A DNA stretch of 64,000 bases from Streptomyces sp. NBC_00670. GTDB lineage: Bacteria; Actinomycetota; Actinomycetes; Streptomycetales; Streptomycetaceae. Below are positions 42,213 to 51,695 of this stretch, piece after piece. A program made the translations under genes and the position numbers. The notes beneath the pieces were generated by a model. That model was given only the letters and a program-made list of their open reading frames with translations. It was not told where the DNA came from and ran no database searches. The DNA lies in contig NZ_CP109017.1 of assembly GCF_036226765.1 (NCBI RefSeq), positions 6,511,001 to 6,575,000 of the forward strand, in the 5' to 3' direction. The number at the start of each line of letters is the position of its first letter. Positions within the stretch are counted from its first letter, which is position 1.

Positions 42213-42412
42213 CCTCCGTGTGCGCGCCTGCCGTCGGCACGTGCCCTGCGCACGGGCCCGGAACGGACGTGCAATTTCCGTTTCCTCTCGCCCTGTTGGC
42301 GGACGATCAGTAGCCTTCGGCTCGAACACCGGATCGGCTCGGCCGTCGCAAGCCGGCCCGAGCCGACACGAGTCGGCACAAGTCGTCGTCGCCAACCGCC
42401 TTGGAGTGCTAG

Positions 42413-43225
42413 ATGGAGCGTCCCGCCTGGGCCCCACGGAACATCGACATATCGGTGCCCTCCGTCTCTCGCATCTACGACTACTACCTCGGCGGTTCGC
42501 ACAACTTCGAGGTCGACCGCGAGGCGGCCCGCAAGGCGATGGAGTTCCTGCCGGGCCTGCCGAGGATCATGCGGGCCAACCGGGCCTTCCTGCGCCGGGC
42601 CGTACGGTACGCCGTGGCCGAGGGCGTCACCCAGTTCCTCGACATCGGCTCCGGCATCCCCACCCACGGCAACGTCCACGAGGTCGCCCAGGAGGCGCAC
42701 CCCGGCGCCCGCGTCGTCTACGTCGACCACGACCCGGTGGCGGTCGCGCACAGCCAGGCCGTACTGGGCAGGAATCCGGACGCGGACGTCGTCGCGGCGG
42801 ACCTGCTCAAGCCCCGCGACATCCTCGCCAGCCCCGAACTGGGGCGCCTGATCGACCTGAACCGTCCGGTAGCCCTCCTCCTCGTTGCCATACTTCACTT
42901 CGTGGAGGACGCGAACGACCCGTACCGGGCGGTGGCCGAACTGCGCGACGCTCTCGCGCCGGGCAGCCTGCTCGTGCTCACGCACGCCTCGTACGAGGGC
43001 ATTCCGCTGCCGGCGGAGCGGGCCGAGGGCGCGGTCGACGTGTACAAGGACATCCGCAATCCGCTGATCATGCGCTCGCGCGAGGAGATCGCGCGGTTCT
43101 TCGAGGGGTACGACATGGTGGAACCCGGGCTGGTGCCGATGGCGGACTGGCGGCCCGACACGGCGCGCGAGGACGAGGATCCCTACGCCTTCGCGGGCTT
43201 CGCCGGCGTGGGGCGCACGGCGTGA
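42413..43225 (+). CDS. SAM-dependent methyltransferase (DUF574 / PF04672 family)
   Basis: 270 residues. Family signatures: N-terminal PSVSRIYDYYLGGSHNFEVD, FLDIGSGIPTHGNVHE (SAM site), VVYVDHDPVAVAHS (acidic ribose ligand) and the C-terminal LVPMADWRPD. This family is expanded in Streptomyces; substrates are unknown. Its stop overlaps the GTG of rmdA by four bases, so the two are translationally coupled and probably share a function. The start at 42413 is conserved among homologues. Confidence 0.93.
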   Translation: MERPAWAPRNIDISVPSVSRIYDYYLGGSHNFEVDREAARKAMEFLPGLPRIMRANRAFLRRAVRYAVAEGVTQFLDIGSGIPTHGNVHEVAQEAHPGARVVYVDHDPVAVAHSQAVLGRNPDADVVAADLLKPRDILASPELGRLIDLNRPVALLLVAILHFVEDANDPYRAVAELRDALAPGSLLVLTHASYEGIPLPAERAEGAVDVYKDIRNPLIMRSREEIARFFEGYDMVEPGLVPMADWRPDTAREDEDPYAFAGFAGVGRTA

Positions 43226-45414
43226 GCGCGGAGCCGGACGGGCCGGAGGACAGACTGCGCCGGTTCGCGACGATCTGGAGCCGGGCCGTCTTCCCGGTGG
43301 CCACGACGCCGCTCACCCGGCCCGAGTTCGAGGCCCTGCTGCTGCCGCTGGCCCGGCGGCTGAGCGAGGCGCTGCGGGCGCGCGCGTTCGACGCCGCGGA
43401 GGCCAGGGCGGTGGGCGCCGCCCTCATCGACACCTACTGCACCGACCCCGAGGCGCTCAGCGCCACGCTCGACTGCGTCGACGCCTACCTGGTGCTCTAC
43501 TGCGGCGACGCGGGCACCCCCGCCGACGCCCAGCAGCCCCAGGACGCCCCGCGGACGCCGCAGCCCCCGCACTCGCAGGAGGCGCTGCGCACCCGCTCCG
43601 CCCGCCTCCAGCACGCGATGGCCGCCGGGTTCGCCCAGGCGCTGCGCGAGCGCACCCTCGCCGAGCAGGAGGCGATCTCCGCCGCCGCGCTCAAGGCCCA
43701 GGGCGTCGTCGCCGAGGCCCTGCACGCGAGCGAGGCCCGCTTCCGCGCCGTCTTCGAGGGCGCGGCGATAGGCATCTCCATCGCCGACCTCGACGGCAAC
43801 GTCCTGGAGGTCAACGGCGCGCTGCTGCGCATGTTCGGCGGCTCCGAGGGGCTGCTGCGCGACCGCAACGTCGCCGAGTGGTCGCACCCCGAGGACGCCC
43901 CGCAGGTGTGGCGGCTCTACCAGGAGCTGGTGCGCGGCGAACGCGAGCACTACCACGTGGAGAAGCCGTTCTACCGGCCCGACGGCACCGTCCTGTGGAC
44001 CAATCTGACGGTGTCCCTGCTGCGGGACCCCGACGGCGCGCCCCAGTACCAGCTCGCGCTGATGGAGGACACCACCGAGCGCCGGCTGCTCAACCTGCGG
44101 CTGCGCTACGAGGCCACGCACGACGCGCTCACCGGACTGCCCAACCGCACCCTGTTCTTCGAGCGGCTTGAGAAGGCGCTCTCCGCCGGCGAGGGCCAGC
44201 GGTTCGGGCTCTGCTACCTGGACCTGGACGGCTTCAAGACCATCAACGACAGCCTCGGGCACGCCGCCGGGGACCGGCTCCTCGTCGAGGTCGCCGACCG
44301 GCTCCAGGGCTGCGCCACCGCGCCCGGCGAGATGGTCGCACGCCTCGGCGGCGACGAGTTCGTGGCGCTGACCACCGGCCCCGACACCCAGCGCGGCGTC
44401 GACGACCTCGCCGACCGCATCATGAACGCGCTGTCCGGACCCGTCCGCATCGACGGCCGGGAGCTGCTGGTGCGCGGCAGCATCGGTGTCGTCGAGGGAC
44501 CGGCGGGCGAACGCGGCCCGGCGGAGGTACTGCGCAGCGCCGACATCACGATGTACCGGGCCAAGTCCGCAGGCGGCAACCGCTACGAGCTCGCCGACCC
44601 GGAGGCCGACGCCCGCGCCATCACCCGGCACGGCCTCACCACGGCGCTGCCCGCCGCCCTCGACCGGGGCGAGTTCTTCATCGAGTACCAGCCGCTGGTC
44701 CGGCTCGACGACGGCCAGGTGCACGGCGCGGAGGCGCTGGTGCGCTGGCTGCACCCGCAGCACGGCGTGCTCGGCCCGGACCGCTTCATCCCGCTCGCCG
44801 AGCACACCGGACTGATCGTGCCGCTGGGCCGCTGGGTGCTGGAGGAGTCGGTGCGGCAGGCCCGCGACTGGCAGCGGCAGCACGGCGACGACTGCCCGCT
44901 GCGCGTCAACGTCAATCTGTCCCCCTGCCAGCTCACCCACCCCGGGCTCGTCTCCGACACCGTCGAGATCCTGGAGCGCACCGGCGTCGAACCGGCCGCG
45001 CTGTGCCTGGAGGTGACCGAGTCCGCGCTGATCGGCGCCGACGACGACCTGCTCAAGCCGTTGCGCCGGCTCGCGGAGATGGGCGTGGACATCGCCCTCG
45101 ACGACTTCGGCACCGGCTACTCCAACCTCGCCAACCTGCGCCGTCTGCCGGTCTCCATACTCAAGCTGGACCGTTCGTTCACCCAGGGCATGCAGCAGTA
45201 CCCGGCGGACCCCGTCGACCTGAAGATCGTCGAGGGTATCGTCACTCTCGCGCACAGCCTCGACCTGACCGTGACGGTGGAGGGTGTGGAGACGGGGGCG
45301 CAGGCCGAGCAGCTGCGGGTGCTGGGCTGCGACACGGCGCAGGGCTGGTACTACGCACGCCCGGGCCCGCCCGAGCGTCTCCACGAGCTGGCGCTGGTGG
45401 ACGCGACGGGATAG
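43222..45414 (+). CDS. rmdA: PAS-GGDEF-EAL c-di-GMP enzyme
   Basis: 730 residues from the GTG at 43222 (overlaps the methyltransferase stop). N-terminal helical region (1-160), PAS/PAC (about 170-290; FEGAAIGISIADLDGNVLEV), GGDEF domain with intact GGDEF at 376-380, EAL domain with EAL at 504-506 and DDFGTGYS. There is no RxxD product-inhibition site at the usual position before GGDEF (the preceding residues read PGEMVARL). Both active-site motifs are intact, so both activities are possible; S. coelicolor RmdA, which I recall as this architecture, acts mainly as a phosphodiesterase and helps start aerial growth. Cytosolic: no membrane segment. Confidence 0.95.
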   Translation: MSAEPDGPEDRLRRFATIWSRAVFPVATTPLTRPEFEALLLPLARRLSEALRARAFDAAEARAVGAALIDTYCTDPEALSATLDCVDAYLVLYCGDAGTPADAQQPQDAPRTPQPPHSQEALRTRSARLQHAMAAGFAQALRERTLAEQEAISAAALKAQGVVAEALHASEARFRAVFEGAAIGISIADLDGNVLEVNGALLRMFGGSEGLLRDRNVAEWSHPEDAPQVWRLYQELVRGEREHYHVEKPFYRPDGTVLWTNLTVSLLRDPDGAPQYQLALMEDTTERRLLNLRLRYEATHDALTGLPNRTLFFERLEKALSAGEGQRFGLCYLDLDGFKTINDSLGHAAGDRLLVEVADRLQGCATAPGEMVARLGGDEFVALTTGPDTQRGVDDLADRIMNALSGPVRIDGRELLVRGSIGVVEGPAGERGPAEVLRSADITMYRAKSAGGNRYELADPEADARAITRHGLTTALPAALDRGEFFIEYQPLVRLDDGQVHGAEALVRWLHPQHGVLGPDRFIPLAEHTGLIVPLGRWVLEESVRQARDWQRQHGDDCPLRVNVNLSPCQLTHPGLVSDTVEILERTGVEPAALCLEVTESALIGADDDLLKPLRRLAEMGVDIALDDFGTGYSNLANLRRLPVSILKLDRSFTQGMQQYPADPVDLKIVEGIVTLAHSLDLTVTVEGVETGAQAEQLRVLGCDTAQGWYYARPGPPERLHELALVDATG

Positions 45415-46677
45415 GTGCGAGGGTTGAGCGAGCAAGGGACGGCTTCGGCGCCGGAGTCGGCTCCGGCGCCGTCCGGCTGGATCCAGCTGACCGGCCGGTA
45501 CCGGCGCCTCGTGGGGCTGGCCTGCGATGTCGGGCTCGCACTGGTGGTCCTCGTCGCGGCGGACCGGTACGACCAGGACCTCGACCTGCCGCTGGGCTTC
45601 CTCATGGCGCTGTCCATGTTCGTCCGCAGGCGGTTCCCCGTCACGGTGCTGGCGGCCGTTCTTGCGCTGGCCACGGTTCAGTTCGTCCTGGAGGGCGCGC
45701 CGGACACCCCGCTGGCGTCGGCGCCCGCCGCGTACGACGCCGCCGTGCTGTTCGCCATGATGTCGGTCGTCCACCACTCCCGTGACCCCCGGATGCCCTA
45801 CGTCGCGGGCGGTGCGGTGCTGCTGGTCACCGGCGCCGGGACGGTGGGACTGCCGGGCACCGCACTCGAACCGTTCCTGGTCCCCGAGGACCTGCTGTAC
45901 TTCTGGGGGCTGACACTGACGGTCTGGCTGACCGCCTTCTCCCTGCGCACCCGGCGTCTGTACGCCGAGAGCCAGGCGGCCCGCGCCTGGCACGCCGAGC
46001 GCGAGCAGGAACAGCGCATGCGGCTGGCCGCGGCCGAGGAGCGCGCCGGGATCGCCCGCGAACTGCACGACGTGGTCGCGCACAGCCTCGCCGTGATGAT
46101 CCTCCAGGCCGACGGCGCCGGGGCGGTGCTGCGCAAGTCGCCCGACATGGCCGAGTCCGCGCTGAAGACGATCGCCGCCACCGGCCGGGACGCCATCGAC
46201 GACATGCACCGGATCGTCCGGGTGCTGCGCGAGGGCGAGCAGGGCCGGGCCGCCGAGGGGACGGAACGGCGCCTGGTCACGCTCGACGAGATCAAGGTCG
46301 TCGCGGAACGCGCGCGGGTCGCCGGACTGCATGTGGACGTGTCGGTCGAGGTCGGCGCCGGACAGCTGTCGCCGGCCGAGGAGATGACCGCCTTCCGCAT
46401 CGTCCAGGAGTGCCTGACGAACGTGCTCCGGCACGCCGGGGCGGGGGCCGAGGTCGACATCCGCCTCCGCGAGGAGGAGGGCGCACTGCTGATCAGCGTG
46501 GTCGACGACGGGGCCGGCACGCTCGCTGGCGGCGGGGTCGACCCGCACTCCGGCGGCAACGGACTGATGGGCATGCGGGAACGGGTGGAGCTCACCGGCG
46601 GCACCTTCGAGGCCGGACCCCGGCTGGGCAGTGGATGGCACGTACGTGCCTGTATTCCTACGAGGACGAAGTCATGA
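45415..46677 (+). CDS. NarL-type sensor histidine kinase
   Basis: About 420 residues, starting with the GTG directly after the rmdA stop (a TTG at 45424 is an alternative). Four to five TM segments in the first 180 residues (VGLACDVGLALVVLVAA onwards) with short loops; a HisKA_3 dimerisation helix with the phospho-acceptor in ERAGIARELHDVVAHSLAVM; HATPase with FRIVQECLTNVLRHAGAGA (N box) and GGNGLMGMRERVELTGG (G box). It overlaps the response regulator by four bases. The small extracytoplasmic portion fits the intramembrane-sensing kinases that accompany ABC transporters. Confidence 0.93.
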   Translation: MRGLSEQGTASAPESAPAPSGWIQLTGRYRRLVGLACDVGLALVVLVAADRYDQDLDLPLGFLMALSMFVRRRFPVTVLAAVLALATVQFVLEGAPDTPLASAPAAYDAAVLFAMMSVVHHSRDPRMPYVAGGAVLLVTGAGTVGLPGTALEPFLVPEDLLYFWGLTLTVWLTAFSLRTRRLYAESQAARAWHAEREQEQRMRLAAAEERAGIARELHDVVAHSLAVMILQADGAGAVLRKSPDMAESALKTIAATGRDAIDDMHRIVRVLREGEQGRAAEGTERRLVTLDEIKVVAERARVAGLHVDVSVEVGAGQLSPAEEMTAFRIVQECLTNVLRHAGAGAEVDIRLREEEGALLISVVDDGAGTLAGGGVDPHSGGNGLMGMRERVELTGGTFEAGPRLGSGWHVRACIPTRTKS

Positions 46678-47366
46678 CGCAGGCAGAGAGGCCGGTCGGG
46701 CCCGACCGGCCGATCCGGGTGGCCGTGGTGGACGACCAGCCGCTGATCCGCGCCGGGTTCGCCATGGTGCTGGCCGCCGCGGACGACATCGAGGTCGTCG
46801 GCGAGGCGGAGAACGGGGCGGAGGCCCTCGACCTGCTCAGCCGGGTGCGGGCGGACGTCGTCATCATGGACATCCGCATGCCCGTCATGGACGGCATCCA
46901 GGCCACCGAGGAACTGATGCGGCGTGAGGACCCGCCCGGCGTCCTCGTCCTGACCACCTTCGACAACGACGAGGACGCCTTCGCCGCGCTGCGGGCCGGG
47001 GCCGGCGGCTTCCTGCTGAAGAACGCGCCCGCCGCCGACGTCGTGGCCGCGATCCGCGTCGTGGCCGCGGGGGAGTCGGTGGTGGCACCGCGCATCACCC
47101 GGCTCCTCCTCGACCAGGTCGCCGACCGGCTGGCCCCGGCGGGCGGACAGTCCGAGCGGCTCGACGTCCTCACCGCGCGCGAGCGGGACGTGCTCTGCCA
47201 GGTCGCCCGGGGACTGTCCAACGCCGAGGTCGCCGCGGAGCTGTACGTCGCGGAGGCCACCGTCAAGACGCACCTGGGCAACCTCATGGCCAAGCTGCAC
47301 TTGCGCGACCGCGCCCAGGCGGTGGCGTTCGCCTACGAGTCGGGGCTGGTCCGCCCGTCCGCGTGA
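46674..47366 (+). CDS. NarL/LuxR-type response regulator
   Basis: 230 residues. Receiver domain at 14-130 with the phospho-Asp in DVVIMDIRMPVMDGIQ, acidic pair in VAVVDDQPLIRAGFAM, Thr in LVLTTFDN and Lys in GFLLKNAP. C-terminal LuxR HTH (LTARERDVLCQVARGLSNAE). ATGA overlap with the kinase. Likely regulates its own operon and the ABC genes downstream. Confidence 0.95.
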   Translation: MTQAERPVGPDRPIRVAVVDDQPLIRAGFAMVLAAADDIEVVGEAENGAEALDLLSRVRADVVIMDIRMPVMDGIQATEELMRREDPPGVLVLTTFDNDEDAFAALRAGAGGFLLKNAPAADVVAAIRVVAAGESVVAPRITRLLLDQVADRLAPAGGQSERLDVLTARERDVLCQVARGLSNAEVAAELYVAEATVKTHLGNLMAKLHLRDRAQAVAFAYESGLVRPSA

Positions 47367-47404
47367 GGACCGGTACCGCCCGAGAGGTCTCCCACCGGGG
47401 CCTC

Positions 47405-47463
47405 CCCCTGGGGGTGTAGAAGCCCCGCCCCGTTCTGCCCCTGGGGGTGCAGAACCCGCCCCG
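47405..47463. repeat. short imperfect direct repeat in the leader of the membrane-protein gene
   Basis: cccctgggggtg(t/c)agaa(g)cccc-type unit of 26-28 bp at 47405-47432 and 47438-47463. It lies in the 225-bp gap between the response regulator and the next gene, where it could hold the binding sites of the regulator. Confidence 0.6.
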
Positions 47464-47591
47464 CTCCACGGGGCAGAAGGGCCGCCTCCGATCTCGCATT
47501 CCTGACCGATGTCCGGGAGGGCGCCGGAAACCAGACTTCTCACTGTCGCCGAACGCGGCGGACAGGACACGGGAAGCCACTGGAGATTCCG

Positions 47592-48056
47592 ATGCACAAC
47601 GCGCCCACCCTCATCGACACGCCCGCCACCACCCCGGCCCGCAAGCGGAACCGCGCCGTCATCGGCGCGGCGGCGGCCGTCCTCACTCTGGCCCTGGCCG
47701 GCGGGGCCGCCTACGCGTACCACGAGTACAAGAAGCCCAGCCAGGCCTCGGCCGCCGACTGCGAGCTGGCGCAGGACATCGTCAACGGCGCCCAGCAGAT
47801 CTCCACCGGATCCGTGCCGGACGCGGAACAGTGGGCGAAGAGGACCGGCGACAAGCGCCGCAAGGAGATGAAGGACGGCTACCTCGGCGCCACCATCTCC
47901 CACTACGAGGGCTGGGCGGTGGAGACCGCCAAGCAGAACGCGGGCCGGTCCGCCGAGGTGCCGACCAAGCAGGACGTGAAGGACCTCCAGAGCAAGGCGC
48001 GGGGCCACTGCTCGGACGCCGGCGTCACGATCACCATGCCCCCGCTCGGCGCCTGA
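47592..48056 (+). CDS. small membrane-anchored protein of the kinase/ABC operon
   Basis: 154 residues. One N-terminal TM (about 24-42, VIGAAAAVLTLALAGGAAYAY); the rest is a soluble exterior domain with two Cys (ADCELAQDI and GHCSDAGV) that may form a disulfide. The WAKRTGDKRRKEMKDGYLGA helix is basic. I do not recognise a domain. Sits between the two-component genes and the ABC genes (25 bp before the ATPase), so a role as a substrate-binding or sensing accessory protein is possible. Confidence 0.75.
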   Translation: MHNAPTLIDTPATTPARKRNRAVIGAAAAVLTLALAGGAAYAYHEYKKPSQASAADCELAQDIVNGAQQISTGSVPDAEQWAKRTGDKRRKEMKDGYLGATISHYEGWAVETAKQNAGRSAEVPTKQDVKDLQSKARGHCSDAGVTITMPPLGA

Positions 48057-48081
48057 CCACCGGAACGCGAGAACCGCCGCC

Positions 48082-48849
48082 ATGAGTGTGCACACCCCCG
48101 CGCCCGACCACGCGCCGGGCGACGTCATCACCGCCACCGCCCTGGTCAAGACCTACCAGCAGGGCACCCTCCCCGTGCGGGCCCTGGACGGGGTGTCCGT
48201 CGGCATCGAACGCGCCCGGTTCACCGCCGTCGTCGGCCCCTCCGGGTCGGGCAAGTCGACGCTGATGCACTGCGTCGCCGGGCTCGACACGGTCACCTCC
48301 GGGAGCATCGTCCTGGACGGCACGGAGCTCACCGGCCTCTCCGACCGGGCGCTGACCCGGGTGCGCCGGGAGCGGATCGGGTTCGTCTTCCAGTCGTTCA
48401 ACCTGCTGCCCCAGCTGACCGCGTACGAGAACATCGTGCTGCCCGTCACGATGGCGGGCGGACGGCCGGACCGCGCACTCGTCGACCACCTCTGCGGCGT
48501 CCTCGGCATCGCCCACCGCATCGGGCACCGCCCCTCCGAACTCTCCGGCGGCCAGCAGCAGCGGGTGGCCGTCGCCCGGGCGCTGGTGGCCCGGCCGGCC
48601 GTGGTCTTCGCCGACGAACCCACCGGCAACCTCGACTCCCGGTCCGGCACCGAGGTCCTCAGCATCCTGCGCCAGTCCGTCGACGACCTCGGCCAGACGG
48701 TCGTGATGGTCACCCACGACCCGCGGGCCGCCGAGTACGCGGACCGGGTAGTGACCCTCGCGGACGGCCGCGTCGTCAAGGACGAGCGCCCCGCCGCAGC
48801 CGACCGGAACACCGTTCTCCTCCGCGACGTCACGGCGAGGCACCGATGA
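48082..48849 (+). CDS. ABC transporter ATPase (MacB/LolD type)
   Basis: 255 residues. Walker A GPSGSGKST, Q-loop VFQSFNLLPQLTAYEN, signature LSGGQQQRVAVARALVA, Walker B VVFADEPTGNLDS and H-loop VMVTHDPRAAEYADRV all intact. The ATPase belongs to the MacB/LolD/FtsE mechanotransmission group and energises the FtsX-like permease encoded next. Its stop overlaps the permease start by four bases. Confidence 0.96.
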   Translation: MSVHTPAPDHAPGDVITATALVKTYQQGTLPVRALDGVSVGIERARFTAVVGPSGSGKSTLMHCVAGLDTVTSGSIVLDGTELTGLSDRALTRVRRERIGFVFQSFNLLPQLTAYENIVLPVTMAGGRPDRALVDHLCGVLGIAHRIGHRPSELSGGQQQRVAVARALVARPAVVFADEPTGNLDSRSGTEVLSILRQSVDDLGQTVVMVTHDPRAAEYADRVVTLADGRVVKDERPAAADRNTVLLRDVTARHR

Positions 48850-51464
48850 GCACACCGCGCACCCCCGACGGGCCGGCCACGCCGAGCACTCCCCCCGGCC
48901 CGCGCACGCCGGACAGGCCGTGGCGCGCCGGCGTCCTCGGCTCCCAGGTGGCCGAGCTCCTCCGGCGGCCCGGCCGGTCCACGGCGACCGCGGCGTCGCT
49001 GCTGATCGCGGCCTTCGTCGTCTTCGGCGCCGTCATGGCCCAGCAGATCCTCAGCGCCACCGTGATCGCCCGGTTCCACGGCACACCCGACGCGGTGTCG
49101 CTGGTGGTCACCTCCGACGGCGAGAAGGACCTCGACGACGCCGGCCTCGCCGCGCTCGGGAAGATCCCCGGGGTCGCCGAGGCGGTCGGCCGGATCGACG
49201 ACGGCTCCCCGCTGGGCGGCAGCGCCGTCGAGCGCTACCTCAACCTGTCCGCGGACCCCGGTCGCGGTGACCTGGCGGAGGTACGGCTCACCAAGGGCAC
49301 GTACCCCTCCGGCCCGCGCCGCCTCGCCGTCAACACCCGGGCCGCCCGCGAATACGGTCTCGCACCGGGCTCCACCCTCACCCTGGTGCGGCCCGACCCG
49401 AAGGACAGCGACCGCACCCGGCAGGTGAAGGTCCGGGTCACCGGCATCGTCCGCAGCACCGCGACCAACGACGAGCACCCCACGGGATACGCCCCCGGCC
49501 CCGAACTCGCCCGTCTGCTCGGCGCGACCGGCTACGCCCGCGTCGACGTCCGCACCGACACCGCAACCGCCCCGGCCGACCTCACCGAACGGATCCGCCG
49601 GGCGGTGCCCGGAGCCGAGGTGCGCTCCGGGGACGACGTGCGGGACGAGGAGGCCCACGAGGCCGTGACGGCGGCGAGCGACCTCCTGGACCTGGTCACC
49701 GTCTTCCTCGTCGTCGCCGTCGGCGCGGCCGTCCTCGTCGCCACCTCCACCTTCCGCATCGTCTTCGCCCGCCGGGTACGGCAACTGGCGCTGCTGCGCA
49801 CCATCGGGGCGACCCCGCGCCGGCTGGCGGCGGCGCTCGTCGTCGAGGGCGCGGTGGTCGGCCTGCTGGCCGGTGCGGCCGGCACGTTGGCCGCCTGGGG
49901 TTGCGGACGGCTCGCCCCCGCGGTCGCCGGAGCGTTCGGACGCGACCTGTCCGCGCCCGCCCACTTCCCCCTCACCGAGGCCGCCCTCACCGTCCTCGGC
50001 ACCGGCCTCCTCGCGGTCCTCGCGGTCATGGCGCCCTCCCTGTCCGCCTCGCGGGTCTCCCCGCTGCAGGCACTGCGCAGCGCGGCCTCCGATGACGGCG
50101 GCACCGGCGGACTCGGCCGGGCGGCCCTCGGCCTGGTGTGCGCGGCGGGCGCCGCACTGCTCGCTCGGCAGAGCTACGGCGACCTGCCCCAGCCGGGCGA
50201 GGGCGAGTACGACCGCTTCGAGGGGCTGACCCTCGTGGTCGTCTCCGGCGGTCTCGCCTTCCTCGCCCTGATCGTCCTGGGCCCCCGTCTCGTCCGGCCC
50301 CTCCTGTCGGCCGTCGCCGTACCGCTGCGCCGCCTCGGGGCGGCCGGGCGGCTCGCGGTCGCCGGGGTCGGCGGCGCCCCCGGCCGGGCGGCCTCCGTCT
50401 CGGTCGTCGTGGCCCTCGGCGCCTGCCTGATCGGCTCGACCCTGACCTGCCTGTCCTCCCTTCAGGCCTACGACCGCTACCGGCAGGCGGTGGCGGCACC
50501 CGCCGACTTCTCCCTGACCTCCCGCGACGACAAGCCGCTCGACGGCTCGCTCGCCGCCGATCTGGCGTCCCACCGCGAACTGGCCGACGTGACCGGCTTC
50601 CGCACGGCCGAGGCCGTCGAGGGCAGCCGCACCGCCACCCTCTCCGACCTCGACCTCGCCACCGTACGGTCCGGTGTGAGCCTCACCGCCCGCACCGGCT
50701 CCCTCGCCCACCTGGCCCCCGGCCACGTCGTCGTCGACGCCGACCACGCCCACACGCTCGGGGTGTCGACGGGCGACCGCGTGACCCTCACGTTCAACGG
50801 CAAGCCCGTCCACTTCACCGTGGCGGCGACCCTGCCGGGCGAGGGCCCCTACGGCGGCAACTTCTTCGTCCCGGCCGGCGATCTGACCCGCCTGGGCGTG
50901 GCCGAGGCCCCCACCAGGGTCCTCGCCAACGCCGCGCAGGACGGCCCCGAGGGCCGGGCCACGGCGCAGCGGGCCATCACCGCCACGCTGACCGGCCCTC
51001 AGCGTGGCGACGGCCGCGTCCTCGCGGAGAGCGCGTCCGGACAGGACAGCGGTTCGGACGACCTGGAGACCATGGCCACGACGGTCGTCCTGGTCCTCGG
51101 CCTCACCGTCCTCGTGGCGGTCGCCGGAGTGGCCACCACGGCAAGCCTCACCGTCGTCGAACGCACCCGGGAGTTCGGCCTGCTCCGCGCCCTGGGCCTC
51201 GGCGCCGCCTCCGTGCACCGCATGGTCACGGCGGAATGCGCCCTCTACGGCGCCCTCGGCGGCACCCTCGGCCTGGCCCTCGGCCTCCCGTACTCCTGGC
51301 TGGTGGTCCGCACCGTCCAGACGAGCGCCCCGTACACCCTCCCCGTGGGCCAACTGACAACGGTCTTCGCCGCACTGGTTCTCATTACGGCCACGGCCGG
51401 CATACTCCCAGCCCTACGAGCAGCCCGCACACCCCCAACGGTGGCGGTGGCACAGGCGGAGTAG
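48846..51464 (+). CDS. FtsX-like/MacB ABC permease
   Basis: 872 residues. One TM near the N-terminus (about 50-70, FVVFGAVMAQQILSATV), a periplasmic-type exterior domain, a trio of TMs at about 275-420 (VTVFLVVAVGAAVLVATS, LVVEGAVVGLLAGAAGTLA, VLGTGLLAVLAVMAPS), a central TM pair, a second exterior domain, and a final TM trio (VVLVLGLTVLVAVAGVA, YGALGGTLGLALGL, LTTVFAALVLITATAGILPA). Two FtsX domains in one chain form the transmembrane part. Transporters of this type, next to a two-component system, often confer peptide-antibiotic resistance. Substrate is inferred only. Confidence 0.92.
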   Translation: MSTPRTPDGPATPSTPPGPRTPDRPWRAGVLGSQVAELLRRPGRSTATAASLLIAAFVVFGAVMAQQILSATVIARFHGTPDAVSLVVTSDGEKDLDDAGLAALGKIPGVAEAVGRIDDGSPLGGSAVERYLNLSADPGRGDLAEVRLTKGTYPSGPRRLAVNTRAAREYGLAPGSTLTLVRPDPKDSDRTRQVKVRVTGIVRSTATNDEHPTGYAPGPELARLLGATGYARVDVRTDTATAPADLTERIRRAVPGAEVRSGDDVRDEEAHEAVTAASDLLDLVTVFLVVAVGAAVLVATSTFRIVFARRVRQLALLRTIGATPRRLAAALVVEGAVVGLLAGAAGTLAAWGCGRLAPAVAGAFGRDLSAPAHFPLTEAALTVLGTGLLAVLAVMAPSLSASRVSPLQALRSAASDDGGTGGLGRAALGLVCAAGAALLARQSYGDLPQPGEGEYDRFEGLTLVVVSGGLAFLALIVLGPRLVRPLLSAVAVPLRRLGAAGRLAVAGVGGAPGRAASVSVVVALGACLIGSTLTCLSSLQAYDRYRQAVAAPADFSLTSRDDKPLDGSLAADLASHRELADVTGFRTAEAVEGSRTATLSDLDLATVRSGVSLTARTGSLAHLAPGHVVVDADHAHTLGVSTGDRVTLTFNGKPVHFTVAATLPGEGPYGGNFFVPAGDLTRLGVAEAPTRVLANAAQDGPEGRATAQRAITATLTGPQRGDGRVLAESASGQDSGSDDLETMATTVVLVLGLTVLVAVAGVATTASLTVVERTREFGLLRALGLGAASVHRMVTAECALYGALGGTLGLALGLPYSWLVVRTVQTSAPYTLPVGQLTTVFAALVLITATAGILPALRAARTPPTVAVAQAE

Positions 51465-51509
51465 GGAGGAGTGTGGATGCGGGGCTGCGTCGTCTGCGCG
51501 GCTCCGCCG

Positions 51510-51665
51510 CGGGGGGCGCGGGCACTCACCGTGCCCCGCAAGGGGCGCGGGGAACTGCGCGACCAGCCCCCACCCACCCGCACCCGAAAACGCACCCCCG
51601 GGGTCCAAGGGGCGGAGCCCCTTGAAGGGACGGGAAGGGTAGGGGCGGCGGGGGCGAAAACCCCC
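51510..51665. repeat. dispersed Streptomyces intergenic repeat, copy 6
   Basis: Contains gcggctccgccgcgg, aggggcgcggggaactgcgc, ggcggagccccttga and ends in gtaggggcggcgggggcga. Between convergent ABC permease and LysR genes; probably a two-way terminator. Confidence 0.83.
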
Positions 51666-51695
51666 ACCGCACCCACCCCCCCCACGCACCCACCC

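Noticed and set aside
48153..51353. Long minus-strand open frame opposite the ABC transporter genes
   Set aside because: Gly/Arg/Asp-rich shadow of the ABC operon; the plus strand has Walker and FtsX features.
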